DNA from: Varibaculum timonense_A
GTDB taxonomy: Bacteria; Actinomycetota; Actinomycetes; Actinomycetales; Actinomycetaceae
Direction: 5' to 3'
NCBI RefSeq assembly: GCF_027694345.1
Contig: NZ_JAQEVU010000004.1
Coordinates: forward strand, 62,001-126,000
DNA length: 64,000 nucleotides
Shown: positions 41,759 through 49,608 of the stretch, one piece after another
Layout of the letters: every line of letters begins with the position of its first letter
How positions within the stretch are numbered: the stretch's first letter is position 1
Notes under the pieces: model-generated
What the model saw: the letters and a program-made list of their open reading frames with translations, nothing else
Told to the model about the DNA's origin: nothing
The model's database searches: none
Made by a program: the position numbers and the translations under genes

Positions 41759-43024
41759 GTGCTAAAACAGATTGAAGGTTCGCAAGCAATCGCGCAATCG
41801 GTTGCCGCCTGTAGCCCCGAGGTAATCAGCGCCTACCCGATTAGCCCCCAAACCCATATCGTAGAGGCGCTATCTGCCCTGGTAAAAGCGGGCAAGATGG
41901 GCAGCGCGGAATATATAAACGTTGAATCCGAGTTCGCTGCCATGTCGGCGTGTATCGGGGCTTCGGCAGTGGGGGCGCGTACCTATACCGCTACCGCTTC
42001 GCAGGGGCTTCTCTACATGGTAGAGGCAGTTTATAACGCTGCCGGGCTGGGGTTGCCCATCGTAATGACGGTGGCTAACCGGGCGATTGGTGGTCCTATC
42101 AACATTTGGAATGACCATTCGGACACTATGAGTCAGCGGGAATCCGGCTGGCTGCAACTATTTGCCGAAAATAACCAGGAAGCCTCGGATCTGCACGTAC
42201 AAGCGTTCAGGATCGCCGAAGAACTTTCGGTTCCCGTGATGGTCTGTATGGATGGCTTCATTTTGACCCATGCGGTCGAACAGGTAGATGTACCTGAAAA
42301 AGAGCAGGTAGAACAGTTCCTGCCTCCCTATAATCCCCGCGTCGTCCTCGACCCAGCAGACCCTATCACTATTGGGGCAATGGTGGGGCCGGAAGCATTC
42401 ACGGAAGTTAAATATCTCCAGCACGTTAAACAGCTGCAAGCTTTAGAGCTGATTCCGCAGGTACAAGCCGAATTTAAGCAGGTATTTGGGCGCGATTCCG
42501 GTGGGCTGGTTCGCCCTTACCGGATTGAGGACGCAGAAACCATTATCGTGGCAATGGGTTCGGTGCTGGGCACGATTAAAGACGTGGTGGATCAGCGACG
42601 CGAAGCGGGCGAAAAAATCGGGGTACTCGGGATTTGTTCTTTCCGTCCTTTCCCCTTTGAACAGGTCGCCCACTATCTGGGTGGCGCTAAACGCTTCATT
42701 TGTTTAGAGAAAGCCTTTAGCCTGGGTATCGGCGGAATCGTGGCTCCTCATTGCCGTTCCGCCCTTTCGATGGTCGGAAAATCGGTTCGCGACTACGAGG
42801 TAATCGCCGGCTTGGGCGGACGCAACATTACGGAGCGTTCCCTAAATCAAATGATTGACCAGGCACTAACTGACCAGCTTGAACATTTAACGTTCTTAGA
42901 TTTAGATCGCGAGCTGGTCGAAGCGGAACTTAAACGCGAACAATCTACTCGCCGTTCTGGTCCGATCAGTGAAAACATTCAACGTCACGCCACTCAGCGT
43001 GCCAATGCGGCGCGCGGAATCTAG
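41759..43024 (+). CDS. 2-oxoacid:ferredoxin oxidoreductase, alpha subunit
   Basis: A 421-residue subunit starting at GTG. The segment EGSQAIAQSVAACSPEVISAYPISPQT is the conserved alpha-subunit start (E-G-x-x-A-x-A...YPITPST in most pyruvate enzymes). It continues with YINVESEFAAMSACIGASAVGAR and TATASQGLLYM. The central ANRAIGGPINIWNDHSD and a C-terminal LEKAFSLGIGG stretch fit pyruvate rather than 2-oxoglutarate enzymes, though specificity is not certain. The subunit binds TPP jointly with beta. The C-terminal tail is charged. The beta gene starts 10 bases later. Confidence 0.93.
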   Translation: MLKQIEGSQAIAQSVAACSPEVISAYPISPQTHIVEALSALVKAGKMGSAEYINVESEFAAMSACIGASAVGARTYTATASQGLLYMVEAVYNAAGLGLPIVMTVANRAIGGPINIWNDHSDTMSQRESGWLQLFAENNQEASDLHVQAFRIAEELSVPVMVCMDGFILTHAVEQVDVPEKEQVEQFLPPYNPRVVLDPADPITIGAMVGPEAFTEVKYLQHVKQLQALELIPQVQAEFKQVFGRDSGGLVRPYRIEDAETIIVAMGSVLGTIKDVVDQRREAGEKIGVLGICSFRPFPFEQVAHYLGGAKRFICLEKAFSLGIGGIVAPHCRSALSMVGKSVRDYEVIAGLGGRNITERSLNQMIDQALTDQLEHLTFLDLDRELVEAELKREQSTRRSGPISENIQRHATQRANAARGI

Positions 43025-43034
43025 GAGGTTGGCA

Positions 43035-44291
43035 ATGTCAGCAACTATGAGTGTTCCTCTTCCGACACCAAGTTTTCGTGAAAGCGCCGAAACTGCGATT
43101 CCAGCCCGCGAGAACGTAAAGTTTTACCAGGTAGGCTCCTATGCGGTGGGTAACCGCCTGGCGGAACTTGATTATCGTTCCGTCCAGTCTGACCCGAACC
43201 GGGTTAATTCATTAACTTCCGGTCACCGTGCTTGCCAGGGGTGCGGGGAAGCCTTGGGGGCGCGTTACGCCCTCGACACCGCAATGGAAGCTGCTGGTCG
43301 CGACCTGGTGGCGGTTAATGCTACCGGCTGCCTAGAGGTTTTTTCTACTCCTTACCCCGAAACTGCTTGGACGATTCCTTGGGTTCATTCCCTGTTCGGT
43401 AACGCTCCGGCGGTTGCTTCGGGGGCGGCGGCAGCGCTTCGCGCTAAAGGTAAGAAAACCCGGGTGGTTGCCCAGGGCGGAGATGGTGGCACTGTCGATA
43501 TTGGCATGGGCTGCCTGTCGGGAATGTTTGAACGCAACGACGACGTCCTCTACATTTGTTACGACAATGGTGCCTATATGAATACTGGGGTGCAGCGCAG
43601 CGGGGCGACTCCGCCCGCGGCGCGTACCGCCACTACCCAGCCGGTAGGCGAAAAACCCGGAAACGTGTTTGGCCAGGGTAAAGATGTACCACGAATCGCC
43701 ATGGCACACGAGGTTCCCTATGTTGCTACCGCCACTGTCGCGGATTTGCGCGACCTGGAATACAAGGTACGCAAGGCTATGACTTTTAGCGGTTCGCGCT
43801 ATATTCATGTGCTGGTTCCCTGCCCGCTAGGTTGGGGCGCGCCCTCTAACCTGACTATTCGCCTGGCGCGCCTAGCCACCCAATGTGGGCTTTTCCCGGT
43901 TTATGAGGCAGAGCATGGCGAGATTACCTCGGTAACTAAGCTGCGCCGCCCGGTGCCGGTTACTGAATATATGCGTCCTCAGCGTCGTTTCGCTCACGTG
44001 TTTAAACCAGGTCAAGAGGATGTCCTACAAAGAATGCAGCAAATCGCTGACCGGAATATCCGTCGCTACGGTTTGATTGATCCTGATCAGCTTGATGAGG
44101 ACGTTTTGGAACGTATTTTGGCGGCCGGGGAAGATCCCGAGGGCCGCTACACGAAACGAATTATCGAGGAAGCGTCAAAAGCTAAACGTACCCAAAGTGA
44201 TGTTTTAGCGGCGCAACCTGCTTCGGGGGAAACTTCGGCTTCTGCAATGCGCCATCTTGCCGCTAATTCGGACGTAAAGGGGGAAAACTAA
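43035..44291 (+). CDS. 2-oxoacid:ferredoxin oxidoreductase, beta subunit (TPP-binding)
   Basis: A 418-residue subunit. HRACQGCGEALGARYALDTA carries the CxxC of a [4Fe-4S] site, with a further Cys in NATGCLEVFSTPYP. The TPP site runs GGDGGTVDIGMGCLSGMFER to YDNGAYMNTGVQ (G-D-G...N motif). The beta chain is longer than a typical PorB (about 310) by a C-terminal extension of about 80 residues that is charged and helical. I chose the ATG at 43035 with TAGGAGG 7 bases upstream; an upstream in-frame start overlaps the alpha gene. It ends flush with the next gene. Confidence 0.93.
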   Translation: MSATMSVPLPTPSFRESAETAIPARENVKFYQVGSYAVGNRLAELDYRSVQSDPNRVNSLTSGHRACQGCGEALGARYALDTAMEAAGRDLVAVNATGCLEVFSTPYPETAWTIPWVHSLFGNAPAVASGAAAALRAKGKKTRVVAQGGDGGTVDIGMGCLSGMFERNDDVLYICYDNGAYMNTGVQRSGATPPAARTATTQPVGEKPGNVFGQGKDVPRIAMAHEVPYVATATVADLRDLEYKVRKAMTFSGSRYIHVLVPCPLGWGAPSNLTIRLARLATQCGLFPVYEAEHGEITSVTKLRRPVPVTEYMRPQRRFAHVFKPGQEDVLQRMQQIADRNIRRYGLIDPDQLDEDVLERILAAGEDPEGRYTKRIIEEASKAKRTQSDVLAAQPASGETSASAMRHLAANSDVKGEN

Positions 44292-45950
44292 ATGACTGCG
44301 ACTGAGCTGCCTACACCTAGAGTTCGGGCTGAGGAGAGCGCTCCTTGGGCGGTGACTTTGAATGTGGGGTCTTCGCTGGCGAACGAAACTGGTTCTTGGC
44401 GCACTGAACGTCCGGTTTATGTGCATATGCTTCCTCCTTGTAATAAGGCGTGTCCGGCGGGCGAAAACGTGCAGGCTTGGCTTTACCACGCCGAGGAGGG
44501 CGATTACGAAGCTGCCTGGCGCGAAATCATGGTAAATAACCCACTACCGGCAACTATGGGACGGGTGTGTTATCACCCTTGCCAGACTGCCTGTAATCGA
44601 GGTCAGGTTGATGAAGCGGTGGGGATTAACGCGATTGAGCGTTTCCTGGGCGATAAAGCCATTGAACAGGGCTGGAATGTTAGCGTTGATGCTGCTCCCA
44701 GCGGTAAACACGTACTGGTAGTGGGTGCGGGGCCTTCGGGGCTTTCTGCTGCCTATCATCTGCGCCGTCTAGGTCACGAAGTTACCGTAAAAGAAGCGGG
44801 TCCCATGGCGGGCGGAATGATGCGGTTCGGGATTCCGAAATATCGTCTGCCCCGCGAGGTGCTCGATGCCGAGATTAAACGGATCGAGGATTTGGGGGTG
44901 CGTTTCGAGTTCAACTCTAAGGTTGAAAACGTTGATGACGTGGCCGATGATTTTGATGCCGTATTTTTGGCGGTCGGTGCCCATATTGGGCGTCACGCAG
45001 ATATTCCTGCTGGTGGCTCTGCGAAAGTTATGGACGCGGTTCAGCTGCTTGCCGATATGGAGGGCGAGGACAAGCCGATGCTAGGGCGGCGGGTTGTTAT
45101 CTATGGCGGGGGTAATACCGCGATTGATGCTGCTCGTACCGCGAAGCGTTTGGGCGCCGAGGAAGCAGTGATTGTGTATCGCCGTAACCGTGACCGGATG
45201 CCTGCCCACGATTCTGAGGTTACAGAGGCCGAGGAAGAGGGGATTATGATGCGCTGGCTGTCCACCATTAAACATATTGATGGCGGCAAACTTACGGTCG
45301 AAAAGATGGAACTGGACGAGAACGGTTTCCCTCAACCGACCGGCGAGTTTGAAGAACTCGGCGCCGACTCAGTGGTGATGGCGCTAGGTCAGGAATCTGA
45401 TTTGGGTCTGGTAGAGCGTGCCCGCGATATTGAAATCGAAAAAGGGGTCGTTCAGGTCGATGGTCAAATGATGACCGGTCGCCGCGGCGTGTTTGCTGGT
45501 GGTGACATGGTTCCTTCCGAGCGTACCGTTACAGTGGCAATCGGTCACGGCAAGAAAGCTGCCCGATATATTGACGCTTTCCTGCACGGCACCGAGTACC
45601 ACAAGCCTCCGGTTACTGGGGACGCTACCTATGATCGGCTTACTAACTGGTATTACGCGGATGCTCCGCACCGGGTACGCGCCAAGATTGAATCTGCCCG
45701 CCGGTCTTCTACTTTTGACGAGGTAGTGCAGGGCTTAGATCAGGATTCTGCCCTATTTGAGGCGCGGCGTTGTATGTCTTGTGGCAACTGTTTTGGTTGC
45801 GATAACTGTTTCGGGGTGTGCCCGGATAACGCTATCAAGAAGATTAAGCCTGGCGAATACGAGTTCAAGTATGACTACTGCAAGGGTTGCGGTATTTGTG
45901 TCGAGGAATGTCCTTGCGGTTCCATCATGATGGTTCCAGAGGAAAACTAG
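44292..45950 (+). CDS. GltD-like FAD/NAD(P) oxidoreductase fused to two-cluster ferredoxin
   Basis: A 552-residue protein. Residues 45-130 form the GltD-type Fe-S domain (CNKACPAG with Cys50 and Cys54, CYHPCQTACNRG). The FAD site is VVGAGPSGLSAAYHL and the NAD(P) site YGGGNTAIDAARTAKRLG, with a C-terminal GVFAGGDMV FAD motif. The last 60 residues hold two ferredoxin clusters: CMSCGNCFGCDNCFGVCP and YCKGCGICVEECPCGSI. In the oxidoreductase operon this would replace the usual delta ferredoxin and could pass electrons to NAD(P)+. The ATG directly follows the beta stop (AACTAAATG). Confidence 0.93.
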   Translation: MTATELPTPRVRAEESAPWAVTLNVGSSLANETGSWRTERPVYVHMLPPCNKACPAGENVQAWLYHAEEGDYEAAWREIMVNNPLPATMGRVCYHPCQTACNRGQVDEAVGINAIERFLGDKAIEQGWNVSVDAAPSGKHVLVVGAGPSGLSAAYHLRRLGHEVTVKEAGPMAGGMMRFGIPKYRLPREVLDAEIKRIEDLGVRFEFNSKVENVDDVADDFDAVFLAVGAHIGRHADIPAGGSAKVMDAVQLLADMEGEDKPMLGRRVVIYGGGNTAIDAARTAKRLGAEEAVIVYRRNRDRMPAHDSEVTEAEEEGIMMRWLSTIKHIDGGKLTVEKMELDENGFPQPTGEFEELGADSVVMALGQESDLGLVERARDIEIEKGVVQVDGQMMTGRRGVFAGGDMVPSERTVTVAIGHGKKAARYIDAFLHGTEYHKPPVTGDATYDRLTNWYYADAPHRVRAKIESARRSSTFDEVVQGLDQDSALFEARRCMSCGNCFGCDNCFGVCPDNAIKKIKPGEYEFKYDYCKGCGICVEECPCGSIMMVPEEN

Positions 45951-46777
45951 CCGGTGATTAGGCGCGCTAGCGAGTAAATCGGAACCGATATAAACAGGGT
46001 AGGCAGCAGGGCGAGGGCTAGTTGTCGCCAGCGATAGTTTTTACCTGCGGGTACGACAAACAGTACGTTTATGCAGCCAACCAGCAGCCCGGAGCCGAAA
46101 CCTATCCCCAGGGTGGTTACCCAGATTGCTAGGGAGGGGTTGCGGCTGGCGAAGGGGATTGCCAGTGCCAGGTCTGAATATCCGTATAGCACAAAATAGG
46201 TGAGTATCCCGGCAGCGATTACCCCTGCGAGGATGCAATATAGCCAGCGAATCCAGGTATGTTTGGTGGGTAGTGCGAGTGTCAGGCTCGCTAGCCCCAT
46301 GGCTGGTAGCGCCGCCATAGCCAGGAGGTTCATAGTGGGGTAGGCGGTGGATAGTCCCCATGCGGAACCGGCTGCTACCAGGGCACATCCGGTGACTGTG
46401 CTGGACAGTGACCAGGTTGTTAGGGGACGGTGTTTACCGCGGGTCATTTCGGCGATAAAGGCTGCAAATACACACCAGGAGAGCACCAGGGGCACCCAGG
46501 TGAGGTTGGAGGTTAAAAAAGCAGTTAGGAGGCAACCGATTCCGCTTAATCCCACTACAATCGCGGTGCGTGGGGGGCTGGGGGCTTGAGAAAGGCTGCC
46601 CCAACTTATCGCGACCAGCACGGTTACTGTCCCGGCAATAATTATCAGCACGTAGGGGTTCCAGTTCAGGAATAGCAACATAGCTAAGGGCGGGAGCGCC
46701 GCTAACAGGGCGACCCACCAGGGGCGGGCAGCTATGGGGGAAGGAGAGTGTTTTAGGTTGGCTGCCATATCTTCCAT
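45947..46777 (-). CDS. Polytopic membrane protein, unknown
   Basis: A 276-residue protein with about eight hydrophobic segments spanning nearly the whole length, two of which are separated by short basic loops (TRGKHRPLTTW, PTKHTWIRWLY). I do not recognise the family. It overlaps the stop of the oxidoreductase gene on the other strand by 4 bases (CTAG). The start could be ATG 46777 or Met4 (46768). Divergent from the FABP-family gene. Confidence 0.7.
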   Translation of the reverse strand: MEDMAANLKHSPSPIAARPWWVALLAALPPLAMLLFLNWNPYVLIIIAGTVTVLVAISWGSLSQAPSPPRTAIVVGLSGIGCLLTAFLTSNLTWVPLVLSWCVFAAFIAEMTRGKHRPLTTWSLSSTVTGCALVAAGSAWGLSTAYPTMNLLAMAALPAMGLASLTLALPTKHTWIRWLYCILAGVIAAGILTYFVLYGYSDLALAIPFASRNPSLAIWVTTLGIGFGSGLLVGCINVLFVVPAGKNYRWRQLALALLPTLFISVPIYSLARLITG

Positions 46778-46865
46778 GTTCTTGATGTTCTCACGGGTTT
46801 TGCTCTACGCCCAATTAGTTGTGCCTATTGGATAGCTTTTCATCTACTCTACTAGGCTGTTGTTT

Positions 46866-47513
46866 ATGATGGATTTACCTTTGGGACTGGCGAAGGAATT
46901 GATTCCTTTGGCATGGCTTTTGGGTTCTTGGCGGGGCTGGGGTACGGCTCGTTTGTGGAAGAACCTGGAAGATGCTGATGATGAGCGCCAGGAATGTTTT
47001 ATTTGGCAGGAGACTTCTTTCCGCGCTACTGGCACTTCACTGCAGCAGGTGACGCTAACGTGGGGTGCACAGGCATTTGGGGAAGAGCCTGGTATGCGCG
47101 CTGATGCGGCGACGGGGCTTTCTCAGTTACGTCGGGGTGCTTTGCTGTGGCGGGAGGATACTGCCTGGCAGGTGAGGGCGTCGGCGGTTGCTGATAGTGA
47201 ACAGGAGGCGAGGGCGCGCTGCCGCTTGGATAGTAATGGCGGCCCGTTTACCAGCGAGGTTTCTTGGGAAGCGGTTTCGATGGGGCCTCGGGTTATGGTT
47301 TCTTCGCTTAGCGCCCCTAATCCTTTTGAAAAGTTTTCGCGAATGATGGGGCTGGTTTCTTCAGAGCTGTTTTGGGCGCAGGACTCGGTGCTGTTGGACG
47401 GAAAGAGCGAGTCTGATTTTTCGGCACGCTTGCTACGTATTCCCGCTGGCGAAGAAACTTTGAATGCTCCGGGGGTGCGCTCGCTTCCGATGCGAGAGGA
47501 GGGTTTGCAGTGA
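46866..47513 (+). CDS. FABP family (nitrobindin-like) heme-binding beta-barrel protein
   Basis: A 215-residue protein of the FABP/DUF1794 type: IPLAWLLGSWRGWGTARL at the start (the L-x-G-x-W-x-G-x-G pattern), QETSFRATGTSLQQVTLTWG, then beta strands. Nitrobindin-like proteins bind ferric heme in a ten-stranded barrel. This one is longer than nitrobindins (about 165 residues) and the heme-ligand His near the C-terminus is not evident to me, so heme binding is uncertain. The ATG at 46866 was preferred over TTG 46860. It overlaps ygfZ by 4 bases, a pairing common in Actinomycetota. Confidence 0.75.
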   Translation: MMDLPLGLAKELIPLAWLLGSWRGWGTARLWKNLEDADDERQECFIWQETSFRATGTSLQQVTLTWGAQAFGEEPGMRADAATGLSQLRRGALLWREDTAWQVRASAVADSEQEARARCRLDSNGGPFTSEVSWEAVSMGPRVMVSSLSAPNPFEKFSRMMGLVSSELFWAQDSVLLDGKSESDFSARLLRIPAGEETLNAPGVRSLPMREEGLQ

Positions 47514-48625
47514 CTTTTGTTGATAACCAGGTGGCCTTACTCTCGGGGCTTGGGGTTTGTGAGACTGGTTTGGAAGTTTTGACGATTTCAGGCCCGGATG
47601 CCCCCTCGTGGCTTACTACTTTGTCTTCGCAAAAAGTTGCAGATATGACGGCCGGTGAGAGCCGTGAAATGCTGTTTTTAGATGCGGCAGGTCATGTTAG
47701 CCATGCTGCCGGGATTGTTTGGGCAGGTGAGGTGGCTTGGCTGTTTTCTGCGGATGCACCCGGCTTGGCGGCGTTTTTGGAGTCGATGAAGTTCCACTCG
47801 CGGGTGGAGGTTAAGCTGCGTTCTGATTTGTTAGTTTGGGGGTTTTTTGCCCCCAGCGCTGCCCGAGAGGTGTTGGCGGAGTTTGGGCCTATCTGGGCTG
47901 ACCCTTGGCCGGGGGTTACTGCGGGTGGCACTGCCTATTCTCCTCGCGATTTGGTTCATCCCGGCGAAAGCTATGCTGCGTATTTAGGGATGGTTCCTCG
48001 CGCCCAGTTGCCGCAGGTGCGTGCCCGTTTGAATTCGGTTTGGGCTGATTGTTCTTGGCCGGTGGAAACTGAGGATGGCTATAGTTTGTCAGCTCCGGTG
48101 TTTGCTGAGGTTTCTGATTGGGATGCTTTGCGGATTGCGGCGTGGCGTCCTTATGGTCGCGATATTGATAAGCGCACTTTGCCGCACGAGTTGGATTGGC
48201 TGCGCACGGCGGTACATCTTAATAAGGGATGCTACTGCGGGCAGGAGACAGTGGCACGAATCGTTAATTTGGGTCGCCCGCCGCGCCGCGCCGTGTTTTT
48301 GCAGCTTGATGGGGCGCTTTCACAGTTGCCTCCTCCTGGGGCGGAGCTGTTTTCTGCTGATGGCCGGGTGGGTAGTGTGCTTTGCTGCGCTAATCATTTT
48401 GAGGACGGCCCGATTGCTTTGGGTTTGGTTAAGCGCGCGGCTCCTCTGGGGCAGTTAAGTGTTTCGTGGCGAGCCGGGGACGAGGAGTTTTCTTTACCGG
48501 CTTTGCAACGCCTGATTGTGGATTCTTCTGGGGTTTCTTGGCGCGGGCAGGTGAGCGTTGATCGCAAAGGCTTTTTTGATTTGAAACCGCCCTCTGCTGC
48601 ACGTTCTTTGAATATCGGAGGATAG
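47510..48625 (+). CDS. ygfZ: Folate-binding protein YgfZ/GcvT-like
   Basis: A 371-residue protein homologous to the aminomethyltransferase fold, involved in folate-dependent assembly or repair of Fe-S clusters. The signature K-G-C-Y-x-G-Q-E is present as KGCYCGQE at 239-246, with the conserved Cys241. The GTG start overlaps the upstream stop (GTGA). YgfZ may serve the Fe-S-rich oxidoreductase and WhiB in this region, but that link is inferred. It is followed after 10 bases by dtd. Confidence 0.92.
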   Translation: MTFVDNQVALLSGLGVCETGLEVLTISGPDAPSWLTTLSSQKVADMTAGESREMLFLDAAGHVSHAAGIVWAGEVAWLFSADAPGLAAFLESMKFHSRVEVKLRSDLLVWGFFAPSAAREVLAEFGPIWADPWPGVTAGGTAYSPRDLVHPGESYAAYLGMVPRAQLPQVRARLNSVWADCSWPVETEDGYSLSAPVFAEVSDWDALRIAAWRPYGRDIDKRTLPHELDWLRTAVHLNKGCYCGQETVARIVNLGRPPRRAVFLQLDGALSQLPPPGAELFSADGRVGSVLCCANHFEDGPIALGLVKRAAPLGQLSVSWRAGDEEFSLPALQRLIVDSSGVSWRGQVSVDRKGFFDLKPPSAARSLNIGG

Positions 48626-48635
48626 GTAGGGTTTT

Positions 48636-49082
48636 ATGCGCTCTCTAGTTCAACGGGTTTCATCGGCAGAGGTCTCCGTAGCGGGGGAGGTAGTCGGCCG
48701 TCTTGACCGCCAAGGACTGTTGGTGTTTGTGGGGGTTACCCCCGGTGATGGGCAGGCTGAGATTGATTGGATGGTGCGCCGTCTGCTTAATCAACAGGTT
48801 TTTGAGGACGGATCGTCAGTTTTGAGCGCGGGCGCGCCTTTGTTGGTGGTTTCGCAGTTTACTTTGTATGGTTCGGTTCGTAAGGGGCGCCATCCCTCGT
48901 GGACTCATGCTGCGCCGGGTGAGGTGGCGCGTCCTATTTTTGAGAAACTGGTTGCGGATTTGCGCGCTGGGGGCGCACAGGTTCAGACTGGGATTTTTGG
49001 GGCTATGATGCAGGTTTCCCTGGTTAATGAGGGACCTTTTACTTTGTGGCTGGCAAAGGAGCCACCAGGCTTTCCGTTATGA
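48636..49082 (+). CDS. dtd: D-aminoacyl-tRNA deacylase
   Basis: A 148-residue enzyme that removes D-amino acids (and glycine mischarged on tRNA-Ala) from tRNAs. The SQFTLYG motif is intact, and the start LVQRVSSAEVSV is the usual DTD opening. The Gly-cisPro motif, normally N-x-G-P-V-T, reads NEGPFTL, so Val is replaced by Phe. The KGRHPSWTHAAP segment matches the family. It ends the FABP-ygfZ-dtd group. Confidence 0.92.
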   Translation: MRSLVQRVSSAEVSVAGEVVGRLDRQGLLVFVGVTPGDGQAEIDWMVRRLLNQQVFEDGSSVLSAGAPLLVVSQFTLYGSVRKGRHPSWTHAAPGEVARPIFEKLVADLRAGGAQVQTGIFGAMMQVSLVNEGPFTLWLAKEPPGFPL

Positions 49083-49608
49083 GTTGCTCCTTTTATTCGT
49101 GAGTCGCCCTGCCAGTTGGCGCGGCAGCCGGTGGTGGCTAAGGAAACGTTCGCGCTATAGCTGAGTGCTTTAGTTGGGTTCGGGGGTATAGGGGTTGTTT
49201 CAGTGGCTGGCGGCGGATCCAGACCGGACGCTCTAATGGGTTTTTAATTGTTAGGGGCGTTGTGGAGGGTGTTATCCCTGTGAATCTATGCACGTTTTAT
49301 GGCTCTTTGTCAGTAAAGGTTCGCGAAACCTACTGCTAGTAGCGACTTAACATCTAAAGATTAGCTAAGTAAATGGCGAAGAACTCGCTAAATGCTATTG
49401 CGTTTCTGCATGAAAATCTAGTAACATGGTAGCTGCATTAAACTATATTAACTGCACTCAGACAAGTTAATAGTGTTCCTGTCGGCATTAACAACAGGTC
49501 AGGTCCCTCCAGACGGGCATTTGGGCATGACATAACCCAGACGAACGTCTCCTCAGGACTTGTTGGTGGAGATGCCGATCCCTCCTTCTAGTAGACACAG
49601 GATGAATA
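49083..49608 (+). other. Long leader region of the giant adhesin gene
   Basis: About 525 bases without a credible gene lie before the adhesin. The last 180 form a probable mRNA leader in which short helices can be drawn: 49478-49482 with 49494-49498, 49522-49525 with 49536-49539, and CGTCTCC 49546-49552 with GGAGATG 49568-49574. A four-codon start-stop ORF (49602-49616) overlaps the adhesin start. No tRNA or known riboswitch was recognised. Confidence 0.5.
49398..49427 (+). promoter_or_regulatory. Candidate promoter of the adhesin gene
   Basis: TTGCGT (49398-49403) and TAACAT (49422-49427) with an 18-base spacer resemble a primary sigma promoter. It would give a leader of about 175 bases. 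Other AT-rich hexamers nearby (for example around 49442-49450) are alternatives. Confidence 0.4.
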
